Source: Billgrantia aerodenitrificans | GTDB lineage: Bacteria > Pseudomonadota > Gammaproteobacteria > Pseudomonadales > Halomonadaceae | Reading direction: 5' to 3' | Length of the DNA stretch: 64,000 nt | Assembly (NCBI RefSeq): GCF_021404405.1 | Contig: NZ_JABFTV010000001.1 | Coordinates: 434,001-498,000, forward strand | In this document: positions 51,714 to 62,488 of the stretch, piece after piece | Layout of the letters: every line of letters starts with the position of its first letter | Numbering within the stretch: the stretch's first letter is position 1 | Made by a program: the position numbers and the translations under genes | The notes under the pieces: generated by a model | Databases searched by the model: none | What the model saw: only the letters and a program-made list of their open reading frames with translations | Told to the model about the DNA's origin: nothing

Positions 51714-53183
51714 CTACTGGTGGAGGGGGGAGATGATATCGAACAACGGGAATTCCTCATCCACGCCATTTGGCGCTTCGTTCAACTGCAGATACTGCTG
51801 CTGGCTGCGGTCGACGTACGACAGGATCTCGTAGTAGCGGCGAATGTTGCGCACGTAGATCACCGGCTCGCCGCCCCGCGCATAACCATGACGGGTCTTG
51901 CTGTGCCATTCGCGCTTCTGCAGCAGCGGTAGCGCCTCGCGTACGTCTTCCCAGCTGTTGGGGTCTCCACCCAGTTCCTCGGCGATACGGCGGGCATCGT
52001 ACAGATGCCCAAGCCCGACGTTGTAGGCTGCCATGGCCATGTAGAGGCGGTCGTCTCCTTGTATCGACTCGGGCAGCCGATCCTTTAACTGACGCAGGTA
52101 GCGTGCCCCACCGTCGACGCTCTGCACCGGATCGAGGCGGTCACTCACGCCCATCTCACCGGCGGTGGGCAGGGTCAGCATCATCAGCCCCCGCACGCCG
52201 GTAGGCGAGGTGGCCTCGGGGTCCCAGTGCGACTCCTGATAGCCCAGCGCAGCCAGCAGCTTCCAATCGAAGCCCGTGTTACGCGCTGCTTCGCGAAACA
52301 GCTCGGCATAGGTGGGCAGGCGCTCGTTGAGGTGCGCGATGAAGACCCGCGCGCCGACGTACTCAAGGTAATCGTCATGGCCGAAGTGCCGGGCCACCAG
52401 TTCGTCGAGCACGCCTGCCTGTTTCAAGCCGTACAGGAAACGGTTGGCCGCCTGTTGCAGCCCCAGGCCGCCGCTGGCAGGAAAGGCCCAGGCCATGGAG
52501 AGTGGCTTGCCCAACGGAAAACCTCGCTCCACGCCGGGGAAGAAGATCCGGTTGATGCGGAACTGATGCTCGAAGACCACGGCGGCATCCAGGTAGCCAC
52601 CTTCCACCTGACTCAACAGCTCGGCGACTTCCACCTCCGAGGATTCGCGCCACCCGAGCTCCGGATGTTCCGCCTGCAGCTCGCGCAGCACGCGATCGGT
52701 GCCCGAGCCGCGGATGGTGCCGATGGTCAGGCCGGCGAGAGCTTCCGGGTCTTTCACCGGCGGCAGGCCGCGACGATAGACCAGCAGCGGTTGCAGGTCG
52801 AGGATCGGGCGACTATAGATAAGGTCGGGTTGAGTCAGATCCAGTGGCAGGGCCGCCGCCGCCAGATCGCCCTCCTGACGCACCGCGTCCAGCGCGCTTT
52901 GAATGTGGTGCCGGGCATCCAGTGTCAGGCTGACGCCGAGATACTCGGCGAAACGGCGCATCAGCTCGTACTCGAATCCGGTCGGGCCGTGACGCCCCTC
53001 GTAATAGGTGGTTGGCGTATTGCGCGTATGGATGCTTATGAAGTCGCGCTCGCGCACCTCTTCCAGCAGTCCGCTGACAGGCTTGAAATGGCGGTAGGGG
53101 GTCAGGCACAGGACGACCCCCAGCAGCAGTATGGCGGCCAGGCGCAGACGGCTCAGCAATATACGATTCGCGAACTCGGGCAT
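51714..53183 (-). CDS. mltF: Membrane-bound lytic murein transglycosylase F
   Basis: The 489-residue protein has an N-terminal membrane segment (about 10-29), then an SBP_bac_3-like domain (about 45-265: [38 protein letters not shown]). A lytic transglycosylase domain follows with catalytic Glu in [37 protein letters not shown] and [17 protein letters not shown]. It cleaves peptidoglycan glycan strands to 1,6-anhydromuropeptides. It has a long N-terminus without an obvious lipobox. It is divergent from purL, as in E. coli, and heads an operon with a cyclase. Confidence 0.95.
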   Translation of the reverse strand: MPEFANRILLSRLRLAAILLLGVVLCLTPYRHFKPVSGLLEEVRERDFISIHTRNTPTTYYEGRHGPTGFEYELMRRFAEYLGVSLTLDARHHIQSALDAVRQEGDLAAAALPLDLTQPDLIYSRPILDLQPLLVYRRGLPPVKDPEALAGLTIGTIRGSGTDRVLRELQAEHPELGWRESSEVEVAELLSQVEGGYLDAAVVFEHQFRINRIFFPGVERGFPLGKPLSMAWAFPASGGLGLQQAANRFLYGLKQAGVLDELVARHFGHDDYLEYVGARVFIAHLNERLPTYAELFREAARNTGFDWKLLAALGYQESHWDPEATSPTGVRGLMMLTLPTAGEMGVSDRLDPVQSVDGGARYLRQLKDRLPESIQGDDRLYMAMAAYNVGLGHLYDARRIAEELGGDPNSWEDVREALPLLQKREWHSKTRHGYARGGEPVIYVRNIRRYYEILSYVDRSQQQYLQLNEAPNGVDEEFPLFDIISPLHQ

Positions 53184-53336
53184 TCAGCTGACGATCGGCG
53201 ATGAGAGCTTCACGATAACGGCCCGAGACACGGCTGTCATCCGCTGCATTTCGTCTGCCCGCTGCTTTCCAGTATCATAGCGCCTTTCTTCGCCGCCGCG
53301 CGGCCCTTCCTCCGCTTGCTTCAGAGGCTTCAAGAC

Positions 53337-56300
53337 ATGCTCGAACTTCGAGGCGCGCCTGCCCTTTCCGCTTTCCGTCACGACAAGCTGCTGGCTGCCC
53401 TGCGCGCACGGGTTCCCGAGGTCGAGTCCCTGCACGCTTCCTACGTGCACTTCGTGGATATCGACGGTGAGCTATCCGACGATGAACGGAGCCTGCTCGG
53501 CCAGTTGCTCGACTATGGCATCAAAGACGACGGCGTCAAAGACGGTGCCCAGGGAGATGCCGACGGCCAGCTGTTCCTGGTGGTGCCGCGTATCGGCACC
53601 CAGTCGCCGTGGTCGTCCAAGGCCACCGATATCGCCCGCAACTGCGGCCTGGCGCGGGTGCGCCGCCTCGAGCGGGGTGTCGCCTATCGCGTAGCGCTCA
53701 AGGCGCCGATGTCGGAAGCGGCCTTCATGGCGATCCGCGAGACTCTGCACGACCGCATGACTGAGAGCGTGCTGGTCGATGCCTCCGATGCCGCCCAGCT
53801 GTTCGCCCATCACGAGCCGGCCCCGCTGGGGCGGGTGGACATTCTCGAGGGCGGCCGGGCGGCGCTGGAGCAGGCCAACGTCGCGCTGGGTCTGGCCCTG
53901 GCCGAGGACGAGATCGACTACCTGGTCGAGGCGTTCCGCGAGCTTGCGCGCAACCCCACCGACGTCGAACTGATGATGTTCGCCCAGGCCAACTCCGAGC
54001 ACTGCCGGCACAAGATCTTCAACGCCGACTGGGTGATCGACGGCGAGGCGCAGAGCCATTCGCTGTTCAAGATGATCAAGAACACCTATCAGACCTCGCC
54101 GGGCGGCATTCTCTCCGCCTACAGCGACAACGCCGCGGTGATCGAGGGCAGCGAGGCGGGGCGCTTCTTCGCCGCCCCGCTGACCGGCAAGGCCGCCGAG
54201 CGTGCCGTTTACGCCGCGCATCGCGAGCCGATCCATATCCTGATGAAGGTGGAAACCCATAACCATCCCACCGCCATCGCGCCCTATCCGGGGGCGGCCA
54301 CCGGCGCCGGCGGCGAGATTCGCGACGAGGGGGCCACGGGCATCGGCTCCAAGCCCAAGGCGGGCCTGACCGGCTTCACCGTGTCCAACCTGCGCATTCC
54401 CGAGTTCGTCCAGCCCTGGGAAGCCTTCGACTACGGCAAGCCCGAGCGCATGCAGTCGGCGCTGGCCATCATGCTCGAAGGGCCCATCGGTGGGGCCTCG
54501 TTCAACAACGAGTTCGGCCGCCCCAATCTGACCGGCTACTTCCGCACCTACGAGCAGGACACCCTGGGTGCCGGCGGCATCGAGCGGCGCGGCTATCACA
54601 AGCCGATCATGCTCGCCGGCGGTTACGGCAACATTCGCGATGGCCACGTCCAGAAGGGCGAGATTCCGGTCGGCGGCAAGCTGATCGTGCTGGGCGGCCC
54701 GGCCATGCTGATCGGCCTGGGCGGCGGCGCCGCCTCGTCGATGGCCTCCGGCACCTCCAGCGCCGATCTCGACTTTGCCTCGGTACAGCGCGACAACGCC
54801 GAGATCGAGCGCCGCGCTCAGGAAGTGATCGACCGCTGCTGGGCGTTGGGCGAAGCCAACCCCATCCGCTTCATTCACGACGTCGGCGCCGGCGGGCTCT
54901 CCAATGCCTTGCCGGAGCTGGTCAAGGACGGCGGGCGCGGCGGCCTGTTCGACCTGCGTGCGGTGCCCAACGCCGAGCCGGGCATGAGCCCGCTGGAGAT
55001 CTGGTGCAACGAAGCCCAGGAGCGCTACGTGCTGGCGGTGGCGCCCGAGGATCTCGACACCTTCGATGCGCTGTGTGCCCGCGAACGCTGCCCCTACGCG
55101 GTGGTCGGCGAGGCCACCGAGGCGCATCACCTGGAGGTGCGCGACGGCCACTTCGAGGCCCAGTCCATGGCCAGCAAGCCGGTCGACCTGCCGATGAGCG
55201 TGCTGTTCGGCAAGCCGCCGAAGATGCAGCGCGAGTTCCAGCGCCAGTCGCTGGAGCTGCCCGGCGTGATGCTCGACAACCTCGACCTGCGCGAGGCCAT
55301 GGAGCGCGTGCTGCGCCTGCCCACGGTGGCCTCCAAGAGCTTTCTGATCACCATCGGCGACCGCTCCATCACCGGCATGGTGGCCCGCGACCAGATGGTC
55401 GGTCCGTGGCAGGTGCCGGTGGCCGACGTCGCCGTGACCACGGCGAGCTACGACACCCATGCCGGCGAGGCGATGGCCATGGGCGAGCGCCCGCCGGTAG
55501 CGCTGATCGATCCGGGCGCCAGCGCCCGCCTGGCGGTAGCCGAGACCATCACCAACCTGGCAGCCGCGCCGATCGCCAAGCTGTCCGACATCAAGCTTTC
55601 CGCCAACTGGATGAGTGCCGCGGATCACGTCGGTGAGAACCAGGCGCTGTTCGATGCCGTTCACGCCGTAGGCATGGAGCTGTGCCCGCAGCTCGGCATT
55701 GCCATTCCGGTGGGCAAGGATTCCATGTCCATGCGCACCGCCTGGCAGGCCGAGAGCGACAAGGGCGAGAGCGAAGAGAAGAGCATCACCGCACCGCTGT
55801 CGCTGGTGGTCACCGGCTTCGCCCCGGTCACCGATGCGCTGAAGACCCTGACGCCGCAGATCAACCTGGAGCAGGACGAATCCGATCTGATCCTGATCGA
55901 TCTGGGCGGCGGCAAGAACCGTCTGGGCGGCTCGGCGCTGGCGCAGGTCTACGGTCAGCTCGGCAACGAGTGCCCCGACCTCGACGATCCCGAGGATCTC
56001 AAGGCGTTCTTCGCCGTGATCCAGGGGCTCAACGCCGACGGCAAGCTGCTGGCCTACCACGACCGCAGCGACGGCGGCCTGCTGGTCACGCTGCTGGAGA
56101 TGGCTTTCGCCGCCCATGCCGGTCTCGAGATCAAGCTCGATTGGCTGATCGACGAGCCGACCCAGGCGGTGGATGCGCTGTTCGCCGAGGAGCTCGGTGC
56201 GGTGATCCAGGTCAATCGTCAGTACACCGAAGAGGTGTTGGCCCAGTTCGCCGCTGCGGGTATCGAGACCTGTGGCGTCATCGCCCGGCCGCGCTACGAT

Positions 56301-57302
56301 GACCAGGTACGCGTGACCCTGTTCGAGGAGCCGCTGCTCGAGACCACCCGGCTGCTGGCCCAGCGTACCTGGGCCGAGACCAGCTATCGCATGCAGGCGC
56401 TGCGCGACAACCCCGACTGCGCCAAGAGCGAGTTCGACGGCCTGCTCGACGGTCGCGACCCGGGCCTCTCGGCGAGCCCCGCCTTCGACGTGAACGAGGA
56501 TGTCGCGGCACCCTTCGTCAACACTGCACGCCCGGCAGTGGCCATTCTGCGCGAGCAGGGGGTCAATGGCCACCTGGAGATGGCCTGGGCCTTCCACCAC
56601 GCCGGCTTCGAGTCGGTGGACGTGCACATGAGCGACATCCTCGCTGGACGTGTCGATCTCGCCTCGTTCAAGGGGCTCGTCGCCTGCGGTGGCTTCTCCT
56701 ATGGCGACGTGCTGGGAGCTGGTGGCGGCTGGGCCAAGTCGGTGTTGTTCAACCCGCGGGCGCGGGAGCAGTTCGCGGCATTCTTCGAGCGCGACGACAG
56801 CTTCGGCCTCGGCGTGTGCAATGGCTGCCAGATGTTCTCCCAACTGAAGGAGCTGATTCCCGGCGCCGACAGCTGGCCGCGCTTCGTGCGTAACGAATCC
56901 GAGCAGTTCGAGGCTCGGGTGGCGATGGTTCAGGTGGAGCAGAGTCCCTCGATCCTGCTTGCCGGTATGGAAGGCTCGCGGCTGCCGATCGCCGTGGCTC
57001 ACGGCGAAGGGCGCGCCGAGTTCCGCGACAGCGCCCACCTGCGCAGCATGCAGGGCAGTGCCCAGGTTGCCCTGCGCTATGTCGACAACTATGGCCAGGT
57101 TACCACCCACTATCCGTCCAACCCCAACGGCTCGCCTTCCGGCATCACCGGACTCACCACGCCGGATGGACGGGTGACCATCATGATGCCGCACCCCGAG
57201 CGTGTGGTACGGGCGGTCACCAACTCCTGGCGGCCTGCGGAATGGACCCGCGACGGGGCCTGGATGCGGCTGTTCCGCAATGCCAGGATATGGCTGGGCT
57301 GA
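53337..57302 (+). CDS. purL: Phosphoribosylformylglycinamidine synthase (large single-chain form)
   Basis: The 1321-residue enzyme converts FGAR and glutamine to FGAM in purine synthesis. It starts [14 protein letters not shown] like E. coli PurL (1295 residues). The synthetase domains include [57 protein letters not shown] and [12 protein letters not shown]. The glutaminase domain carries the nucleophile Cys in [12 protein letters not shown] and the His/Glu of [13 protein letters not shown] small repeat near residue 63 (IKDDGVKDG) lengthens an N-terminal loop. A strong terminator follows at 57343-57369. Confidence 0.98.
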   Translation: MLELRGAPALSAFRHDKLLAALRARVPEVESLHASYVHFVDIDGELSDDERSLLGQLLDYGIKDDGVKDGAQGDADGQLFLVVPRIGTQSPWSSKATDIARNCGLARVRRLERGVAYRVALKAPMSEAAFMAIRETLHDRMTESVLVDASDAAQLFAHHEPAPLGRVDILEGGRAALEQANVALGLALAEDEIDYLVEAFRELARNPTDVELMMFAQANSEHCRHKIFNADWVIDGEAQSHSLFKMIKNTYQTSPGGILSAYSDNAAVIEGSEAGRFFAAPLTGKAAERAVYAAHREPIHILMKVETHNHPTAIAPYPGAATGAGGEIRDEGATGIGSKPKAGLTGFTVSNLRIPEFVQPWEAFDYGKPERMQSALAIMLEGPIGGASFNNEFGRPNLTGYFRTYEQDTLGAGGIERRGYHKPIMLAGGYGNIRDGHVQKGEIPVGGKLIVLGGPAMLIGLGGGAASSMASGTSSADLDFASVQRDNAEIERRAQEVIDRCWALGEANPIRFIHDVGAGGLSNALPELVKDGGRGGLFDLRAVPNAEPGMSPLEIWCNEAQERYVLAVAPEDLDTFDALCARERCPYAVVGEATEAHHLEVRDGHFEAQSMASKPVDLPMSVLFGKPPKMQREFQRQSLELPGVMLDNLDLREAMERVLRLPTVASKSFLITIGDRSITGMVARDQMVGPWQVPVADVAVTTASYDTHAGEAMAMGERPPVALIDPGASARLAVAETITNLAAAPIAKLSDIKLSANWMSAADHVGENQALFDAVHAVGMELCPQLGIAIPVGKDSMSMRTAWQAESDKGESEEKSITAPLSLVVTGFAPVTDALKTLTPQINLEQDESDLILIDLGGGKNRLGGSALAQVYGQLGNECPDLDDPEDLKAFFAVIQGLNADGKLLAYHDRSDGGLLVTLLEMAFAAHAGLEIKLDWLIDEPTQAVDALFAEELGAVIQVNRQYTEEVLAQFAAAGIETCGVIARPRYDDQVRVTLFEEPLLETTRLLAQRTWAETSYRMQALRDNPDCAKSEFDGLLDGRDPGLSASPAFDVNEDVAAPFVNTARPAVAILREQGVNGHLEMAWAFHHAGFESVDVHMSDILAGRVDLASFKGLVACGGFSYGDVLGAGGGWAKSVLFNPRAREQFAAFFERDDSFGLGVCNGCQMFSQLKELIPGADSWPRFVRNESEQFEARVAMVQVEQSPSILLAGMEGSRLPIAVAHGEGRAEFRDSAHLRSMQGSAQVALRYVDNYGQVTTHYPSNPNGSPSGITGLTTPDGRVTIMMPHPERVVRAVTNSWRPAEWTRDGAWMRLFRNARIWLG

Positions 57303-57342
57303 TCTTGCCCCGGTCTCGAATGGGAATCGAGGCGGGCAAATG

Positions 57343-57369
57343 AAAGAGGCGGCCTCGGGCCGCCTCTTT
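57343..57369. terminator. Terminator after purL
   Basis: AAAGAGGCGGCC-TCG-GGCCGCCTCTTT is a perfect 12-bp stem ending in TTT (preceded by AAA), 40 bases after the purL stop. It can act in both directions, also serving the minus-strand gene that ends at 57435. Confidence 0.9.
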
Positions 57370-57434
57370 GCTTCATGCTGTTCTGGCTGATCCCTGCCTT
57401 GGCCTCACAACTCCGAGGGGCGGGATTGACGCCC

Positions 57435-57926
57435 TCAGGCGCGCTGTTCCATCTGCCTCGGTTCGCTGCGTGAGGCGACGAAGCCCTCCAGTACCACATG
57501 CTCTGCCTGCTTCTGCTTGATGATCGCTGTCTGCGCCGGGTACAGCGCCGTCACGGTGCTGGCTTCGCGCAGATGCTTGTGGAAATGCAGAGAGTGCTCG
57601 GCATCGATGATCGCCTGGGTCAGGGTCTCGTGTGCCTGAAGCGGTGTATCGATGAACAAGGGCGGTGACATGACCTGTGCTGCCTGTTTGGCAGGGTCGT
57701 CCGGCAGGCCCAGTTGATGCGAAAGACGGCGCAGCTCCTCGACACGCATTTCGCACTGGATGCCGAGTGAGGCCATCAGGCGGCTCACGGAGGTGTCGAA
57801 GGGTAGAAAGCTGAAGGCAAGCCTTCGGTACCGGGTCACCTCGGCGCGTTCATGGGCATCGGCGAGTGCCAACAGCTCATCCAGCACCAGGGTCCGCCTG
57901 GCGATCGTTATTGGTTTTTCTGGCAT
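57435..57926 (-). CDS. Uncharacterised helical protein, possibly ferritin-like
   Basis: The 163-residue protein is not one I recognise by name. It is predicted to be mostly helical with a repeating pattern of Glu/His residues: ELLALADAHERAEVTRYRRL, GIQCEMRVEELRRLSHQLGL, AIIDAEHSLHFHKHL and IIKQKQAEHVVLEGF. This is the pattern expected of a four-helix ferritin-like or rubrerythrin-like diiron fold, but the ligands do not fall exactly on a canonical motif. AGAGG lies 8 bases before the ATG at 57926; an upstream ATG adds 13 residues without a site. A terminator is shared with purL. Confidence 0.7.
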   Translation of the reverse strand: MPEKPITIARRTLVLDELLALADAHERAEVTRYRRLAFSFLPFDTSVSRLMASLGIQCEMRVEELRRLSHQLGLPDDPAKQAAQVMSPPLFIDTPLQAHETLTQAIIDAEHSLHFHKHLREASTVTALYPAQTAIIKQKQAEHVVLEGFVASRSEPRQMEQRA

Positions 57927-58253
57927 GGCAGTGTCCTCTTGTCGGAGGCTGAGCATCGGCTGCATCCCTGCTGATTCCGCAGCGCTGGAATGATGCTCGG
58001 ATAGTGCCCCCAGTTTGCATGACCTTCATCAAGTTTCGCGACGTTTAGGTCTGAAGAACCAGTGATTCCATCCACCGGTGTGACGCGAACCACCCGTATC
58101 CCCATCGCCCTTGGGTGGTCTCGTCCGACACGGCACTGAGTTTTCACTATAGTCGAACTACGGAAGAATCCATCGAAGAAAAATGAAACGAAGGTTTGAC
58201 AACTGTAGCCGTCGCGCCAGACTGCCGGGACCAACGACAAGAGGCTGCGAGGC
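57927..58253. other. 327-base noncoding region between the ferritin-like gene and the crotonase gene
   Basis: This divergent region should hold promoters for both neighbours. I see a weak 7-bp inverted repeat ACCACCC/GGGTGGT and no reading frame with a ribosome site. TATAGT about 100 bases before the crotonase ATG could be a -10 element. Confidence 0.4.
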
Positions 58254-59048
58254 ATGACCAGAGAAGTCTTTCATGAGCGGGTGACGCTGGAATTTCAGGA
58301 TCATGTCGCCGAGGTGACGTTGGTGCGACCCCGTGAGCACAACGGCCTCGATTGGGCGATGATCGACGCCCTGCTGGCGGCGCAGCAGTACCTGGCCGAA
58401 CTCGAGGGGCTGCGCGCCGTCGTGCTGCAGGGCGAGGGGGAGAGCTTCTGCGCCGGGCTCGACATGGCCACCATCATGTCTCGTCCCGAACGGCTGCCCT
58501 CGCTGCTGGCACCCGATGAGCACGGCATCAATCCGGTACAGCGTCTGGCGCTGGGTTGGCGCGATGCCGGCGTGCCGGTGATCGCTGCACTGCAAGGACA
58601 CGTCTACGGCGGCGGGCTGCAGATCGCCCTGGCCGCCGATGTTCGCGTGGTGCATCCCGAGGCCCGGCTGGCACTGCTGGAGATCGTCTGGGGCATCATT
58701 CCCGATATGGGCATCAGCGTGACAGGCGAGACGATTCGTAGCGACGTGCTGCGAGAGCTGGCCTGGACCGGGCGCAAGGTGAGCGCTGAGGAAGCCGTTG
58801 CGCTGGGTCTCGCCACGCGTCTGGCCGATGACCCGCGGCGTACCGCGCGAGACATCGCCACGGCGGTGGCGGCGCGCTCGCCCAGAGCGGTGGCTGCAGC
58901 GCGAGAGCTCTTCATCCGCGCCCCCGCCATGTCAGAGCGCGAGCGCCTGGCGCTGGAGGCCAGCCTGCAGCGCGGCCTGCTCGGCGGCGAGGAGCAACTG
59001 GAAGCGGTGGCGGCCAGGATGGCCGGCCGCGAGCCGCGCTTCACCTGA
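58254..59048 (+). CDS. Crotonase-family (enoyl-CoA hydratase/isomerase) protein
   Basis: The 264-residue protein has the crotonase oxyanion-hole segments ESFCAGLDMATIMSRPERL and QGHVYGGGLQIALAADVRVV, and the active-site region LALLEIVWGIIPDMGISVTG. In that region Glu and Asp fall where dienoyl-CoA isomerases place two of three catalytic acids; the third (an Asp after GGG) is Gln here. It may therefore be an isomerase or hydratase of unknown substrate, and is commonly annotated only as crotonase/enoyl-CoA hydratase family. The radD gene follows after 9 bases, possibly as an operon. Confidence 0.9.
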   Translation: MTREVFHERVTLEFQDHVAEVTLVRPREHNGLDWAMIDALLAAQQYLAELEGLRAVVLQGEGESFCAGLDMATIMSRPERLPSLLAPDEHGINPVQRLALGWRDAGVPVIAALQGHVYGGGLQIALAADVRVVHPEARLALLEIVWGIIPDMGISVTGETIRSDVLRELAWTGRKVSAEEAVALGLATRLADDPRRTARDIATAVAARSPRAVAAARELFIRAPAMSERERLALEASLQRGLLGGEEQLEAVAARMAGREPRFT

Positions 59049-59057
59049 CCTGAGCAC

Positions 59058-60926
59058 GTGACAACCGCCACTCCACCTGACACTGCCGCCCCTTCGCTGC
59101 GCCCCTACCAGCAGGAGGCGGTGCGCCGCGTGGTGACCCATTTCCGTACCAGCGACGAGCCGGCGGTGGTGGTGCTACCCACCGGCAGCGGCAAGTCGCT
59201 GGTCATCGCCGAGCTGGCGCGGCTCGCCCGCGGGCGGGTGCTGGTGCTGGCCCACGTGCGCGAGCTGGTGGAGCAGAACCATGCCAAGTACCTGGCCTAT
59301 GGCCACGAGGCGGACATCTTCAGTGCCGGCCTGGGGCGCAAGGAGAGCACCCGCCAGGTGGTGTTCGGTTCGGTACAGTCGGTAGTGCGCAACCTGGGGT
59401 TGTTCGACGACAGTAATTTCACTCTGCTGGTGATCGATGAGTGCCACCGCGTCGCGCCGGACAAGGACGCCAGCTATCGTCGCGTGATCGAAGCGCTCAG
59501 GCAGGCCAATCCGCGGCTCAAGGTGCTGGGCCTCACTGCCACGCCCTATCGCCTGGGCCAAGGCTTCATCTATTACCGTCACCACCACGGCATGGTGCGG
59601 GGTGACGACGACTGCTTCTTTCGCGACTGCGTGTTCGAGCAGCCGCTGCGGCTGATGGTCAAGCAGGGCTATCTGGCCGAACCCAGGCGCGTGGATGCCG
59701 CCGTCGAGCGCTACGACTTTTCCGCGCTGGTGCCGGGGGCGGGCGGTTTGTTCCGGGAAGAGGAGCTCAACCGGGTGGCGGCGGGCAATCGCGCCACGCC
59801 GGGTATCGTCGCCGAAATCGTCGAGCGTGCCCGCAGCCGTCAGGGCGTGATGCTGTTCGCCGCCAGCGTGGCCCATGCCGAGGAGGTGCTTGGCTATCTG
59901 CCGGCCGCCGAGGCAGCGCTGATCACCGGCGAAACGCCATTGCGGGAGCGCGAGCGCATCATCGCCGCCTTCAAGGCCCGTGAGCTCAAGTACCTGGTCA
60001 ACGTGGCGGTGCTCACCACCGGCTTCGACGCGCCACATGTCGATCTGATCGCCATTCTGCGGCCCACCGAGTCGGTGAGTCTCTACCAGCAGATCGTCGG
60101 TCGCGGCCTGCGCCTAGCCCCTGGCAAGCGCGACTGTCTGATCCTCGATTACGCCGGCAACCCGTGGGATCTCTACGCGCCGGAAGTGGGCAGCCCGCGC
60201 CCGGCCTCGGACACCGAGCCGGTACAGGTCGAATGCCCCGCCTGCGGCCACGCCAACCTGTTCTGGGGCCGCAAGGAGGGCGAGATCGTCATCGAGCACT
60301 TCGGGCGGCGCTGTCAGGGGCTCGTTGAACGCGAAAAAACAGCAACGACAGCGGATGGCGCTGATAGAAAGCATGGCGCGGCTTCGGGCGCCGATAGAAA
60401 GCAGGGCGCGGCTTCGGGCGCCTGTAAACAGTATCAGTGCTCGTTTCGCTTCCGCTTCAAGGTGTGCGGCGAGTGTGGTGCCGAGAACGACATTGCCGCG
60501 CGGCGCTGCCACGGCTGCCAGACCCTGCTGGTCGACGCCGACGACAAGCTCAAGGAGGCGCTGCGCCTCAGGGATGCCCGGGTGCTGCGGGTGGCCGGCA
60601 TGCAGCTCGAGGCCACCGTCAACGGCCGCGGGTTGCCGCGGCTCAAGGTCACCTACCACGACGAGGACGGGACGAGCCTGAGCGAGTGGTTCGCCCTGGA
60701 AACCCGGGCTCAGCGCGCCGCCTTCGCTGCGGTGTTCCTGCGCCATCACCTGCGTGCGCCAGGCACGCGCTGGCAGCCGCTGAGCGCCGAGGAGGTCATC
60801 GCCGAGCGTCGGCGCCTGCGCCATCCCGATTTCGTGGTGGGGCGCAAGGTGGGGCGCCACTGGCAGGTGCGCGAAAAGCTGTTCGACTATACCGGGCGCT
60901 ATCGCAAGGCCGAGGAGGTGGAGTGA
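59058..60926 (+). CDS. radD: RadD-type superfamily-2 DEAD/DEAH helicase
   Basis: The 622-residue protein starts at a GTG. It has an N-terminal [16 protein letters not shown], Walker [20 protein letters not shown] box [24 protein letters not shown], motif [17 protein letters not shown] and [20 protein letters not shown]. The C-terminal zinc-binding part has CPACGH and [19 protein letters not shown], then [13 protein letters not shown]. RadD works with RecA in double-strand break and strand-exchange repair. Between the two zinc segments it carries a 30-base tandem duplication encoding [10 protein letters not shown] and [10 protein letters not shown] that makes it longer than E. coli RadD (586). 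Confidence 0.93.
   Translation: MTTATPPDTAAPSLRPYQQEAVRRVVTHFRTSDEPAVVVLPTGSGKSLVIAELARLARGRVLVLAHVRELVEQNHAKYLAYGHEADIFSAGLGRKESTRQVVFGSVQSVVRNLGLFDDSNFTLLVIDECHRVAPDKDASYRRVIEALRQANPRLKVLGLTATPYRLGQGFIYYRHHHGMVRGDDDCFFRDCVFEQPLRLMVKQGYLAEPRRVDAAVERYDFSALVPGAGGLFREEELNRVAAGNRATPGIVAEIVERARSRQGVMLFAASVAHAEEVLGYLPAAEAALITGETPLRERERIIAAFKARELKYLVNVAVLTTGFDAPHVDLIAILRPTESVSLYQQIVGRGLRLAPGKRDCLILDYAGNPWDLYAPEVGSPRPASDTEPVQVECPACGHANLFWGRKEGEIVIEHFGRRCQGLVEREKTATTADGADRKHGAASGADRKQGAASGACKQYQCSFRFRFKVCGECGAENDIAARRCHGCQTLLVDADDKLKEALRLRDARVLRVAGMQLEATVNGRGLPRLKVTYHDEDGTSLSEWFALETRAQRAAFAAVFLRHHLRAPGTRWQPLSAEEVIAERRRLRHPDFVVGRKVGRHWQVREKLFDYTGRYRKAEEVE
60361..60420 (+). repeat. 30-base tandem duplication inside radD
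   Basis: Two 30-base units (60361-60390, 60391-60420) differ at only two positions and encode nearly identical decapeptides between the two zinc-finger halves. In-frame slippage or duplication is likely. Confidence 0.9.
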
Positions 60927-60955
60927 GGCCGGCACTCACGCCGCGGAAGGCGCGA

Positions 60956-61549
60956 TCAGGTCGAGCTTTCCGCCTGCCGGGCATCGTCCGCCAGCTCCGG
61001 GGCGCTGTAGGGCTCATCGGCGACGCTTGCCGCTGCGCCGCCTTCATCGATCTTGAGCGATGGGGTGGAGCGAGGCTGTCGGCTGGCGGCGGGCTCGCCG
61101 AATGCTCTCTTGAGCAGCTCGTGCTCGGGATCCATGTCGATACTGCCCTGGAAGGTGCTGCCGTCTTCGAGCATCAGGCATGGCGCGACGATCATGCCTC
61201 TGACACTGGCGCCCTTGTGAACCGTGGCGCGATGCGACGCCACGAGGTTGCCCTCGACTTCGCCTGAAACGTGCAGCGTGTGGGCGTAAACGTCACCGTT
61301 GACGCAACTACCGCTCCCCAGGGTGACGGTGTTCTGCTTGCAGGTGATGGTTCCCTGCACGTATCCCGCCACGGTCAGATCCTCATCGGCATCGATGTCG
61401 CCGTGCACGCGGGTGTGGCTACCGATGACCGACACGCTGGAGCGTGTCGTCGAGGTCTCCTGCCGAGCTGAGAGAGATTGGCCGCTGGCGGAGGCGACGA
61501 CGTCCGCCGCGACGGCTTCCGGTTGACGAGTCTTTGTCTTGTGGAACAC
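60956..61549 (-). CDS. Bactofilin (polymer-forming cytoskeletal protein)
   Basis: The 197-residue protein starts at a GTG with AGGAGG 6 bases upstream. A low-complexity N-terminus (1-38) precedes the right-handed beta-helix bactofilin core (about 39-140: SVIGSHTRVHGDIDADEDLT, VAGYVQGTITCKQNTVTLGS, GDVYAHTLHVSGEVEGNLVA, ATVHKGASVRGMIVAP). A Ser/Pro/Asp-rich tail follows. Bactofilins self-assemble into filaments without nucleotide and often recruit cell-wall enzymes. It is divergent from a second, membrane-anchored bactofilin across a 270-base gap. Confidence 0.92.
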   Translation of the reverse strand: MFHKTKTRQPEAVAADVVASASGQSLSARQETSTTRSSVSVIGSHTRVHGDIDADEDLTVAGYVQGTITCKQNTVTLGSGSCVNGDVYAHTLHVSGEVEGNLVASHRATVHKGASVRGMIVAPCLMLEDGSTFQGSIDMDPEHELLKRAFGEPAASRQPRSTPSLKIDEGGAAASVADEPYSAPELADDARQAESST

Positions 61550-61819
61550 GCAAACCTCCTGGAGGTGAGAGTCTCGATACCCGGCGCCGTGAATCACGCT
61601 GCCCCTGGGTTCGGTATTTCCCCTATACTCGACCGATTCTCGTTCGTCGTCGTACCGAGCCCTTGGCGGGCATGGGGGCTGATCGAACATGGGTCGAACG
61701 AGCCTACCTCGCTTTCGGTGTCGGCAAAGCGTGGAGCTGGGCGGGATCCAAGGGGTATTTTTCGCTACCGTCCCCGCGGGCGGGGATCTATAAGAAAGCT
61801 CCAAGGTATGGAGAAGGGC
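61550..61819. promoter_or_regulatory. Divergent promoter region between two bactofilin genes
   Basis: The 270-base gap contains the AGGAGG site of the minus-strand gene and a CCCCGC-GG-GCGGGG hairpin about 45 bases before the plus-strand start. No regulator site is recognisable. The two bactofilins are probably controlled from here together. Confidence 0.4.
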
Positions 61820-62422
61820 ATGGGCATTCAGACATGGTTCATCTTTCTCGGCGTGGCCGCCATGACGCTGATCGTCTGGGATGGCAGACGGCGCAAGGGC
61901 CGGCGCCGTGCAGCGGACGCCGGCTCGTCGACGGAGCTCGCAGCGCCCCTGCCGGTTGTTCAGGCAAACCAGCAGGCGGCTGTACCGGTGAGCGAACCGA
62001 CGGACGGGGCGGTCAGGGCCGAGGTGCGGAGAACGGTCGTGCCGCATGTTGAAGAGGGCAGCCGCATCGGCATGGCAACTCGTGTGCTGGGCAATCTTAT
62101 CGCTCGCGAGCCGGTCGTGATCAAGGGCAGCATAGAGGGCGCCGTCATCGCCCAGGACCATCATGTCATGGTGACGATGAGCGGCAGGGTATCCTCACAC
62201 TTGGAAGGTCGCGAGGTCAGCGTCGATGGGCAGGTGGCGGGCGTGGTCAAGGCCGGGGACAAGCTCACGCTGCTGTCGCGGGCTCGCGTCGAGGGGAGCC
62301 TGGCGGCCGAGCGTCTCGAGTGCCTCGCCGGTGCCCACATCCGAGGGGAAGTCGCGGCGCTGGGGCTGTCCGGTGGGGCAACGCTGGTGGCCTGTGCCCA
62401 GGCCGAGCCGGGCTTACCCTGA
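61820..62422 (+). CDS. Membrane-anchored bactofilin
   Basis: The 200-residue protein has one N-terminal helix in MGIQTWFIFLGVAAMTLIVW followed by DGRRRKGRRR, a single-pass anchor whose shape resembles the N-terminus of ZipA. A linker (about 30-85) then leads to a bactofilin domain (about 85-190: GNLIAREPVVIKGSIEGAVI, VTMSGRVSSHLEGREVSVDG, VAGVVKAGDKLTLLSRARVE, GAHIRGEVAALGLSGGATL). The ATG at 61820 has GGAG 6 bases upstream; an ATG at 61808 is also in frame. The topology puts the filament domain in the cytoplasm at the inner membrane. Confidence 0.88.
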   Translation: MGIQTWFIFLGVAAMTLIVWDGRRRKGRRRAADAGSSTELAAPLPVVQANQQAAVPVSEPTDGAVRAEVRRTVVPHVEEGSRIGMATRVLGNLIAREPVVIKGSIEGAVIAQDHHVMVTMSGRVSSHLEGREVSVDGQVAGVVKAGDKLTLLSRARVEGSLAAERLECLAGAHIRGEVAALGLSGGATLVACAQAEPGLP

Positions 62423-62488
62423 TCCTGCACTCTTGCTAGACTGAGTGATCGACCTTCAGACCAGCCCAGCCGAGAGGCCAGCCCCCGC

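Noticed and set aside
53472..57194. A 1240-codon open frame antisense to purL
   Set aside because: It mirrors purL codons in a GC-rich genome, its translation is low-complexity His/Gly/Ala-rich with no domain, and it has no ribosome site. PurL is unmistakable on the other strand.
58023..58052. Nine-codon open frame starting MTFIKF in the gap before the crotonase gene
   Set aside because: No ribosome site, very short and no conservation argument available.
61550..62164. N-terminal extension of the minus-strand bactofilin
   Set aside because: It runs antisense through the second bactofilin. The GTG at 61549 has a perfect AGGAGG site.
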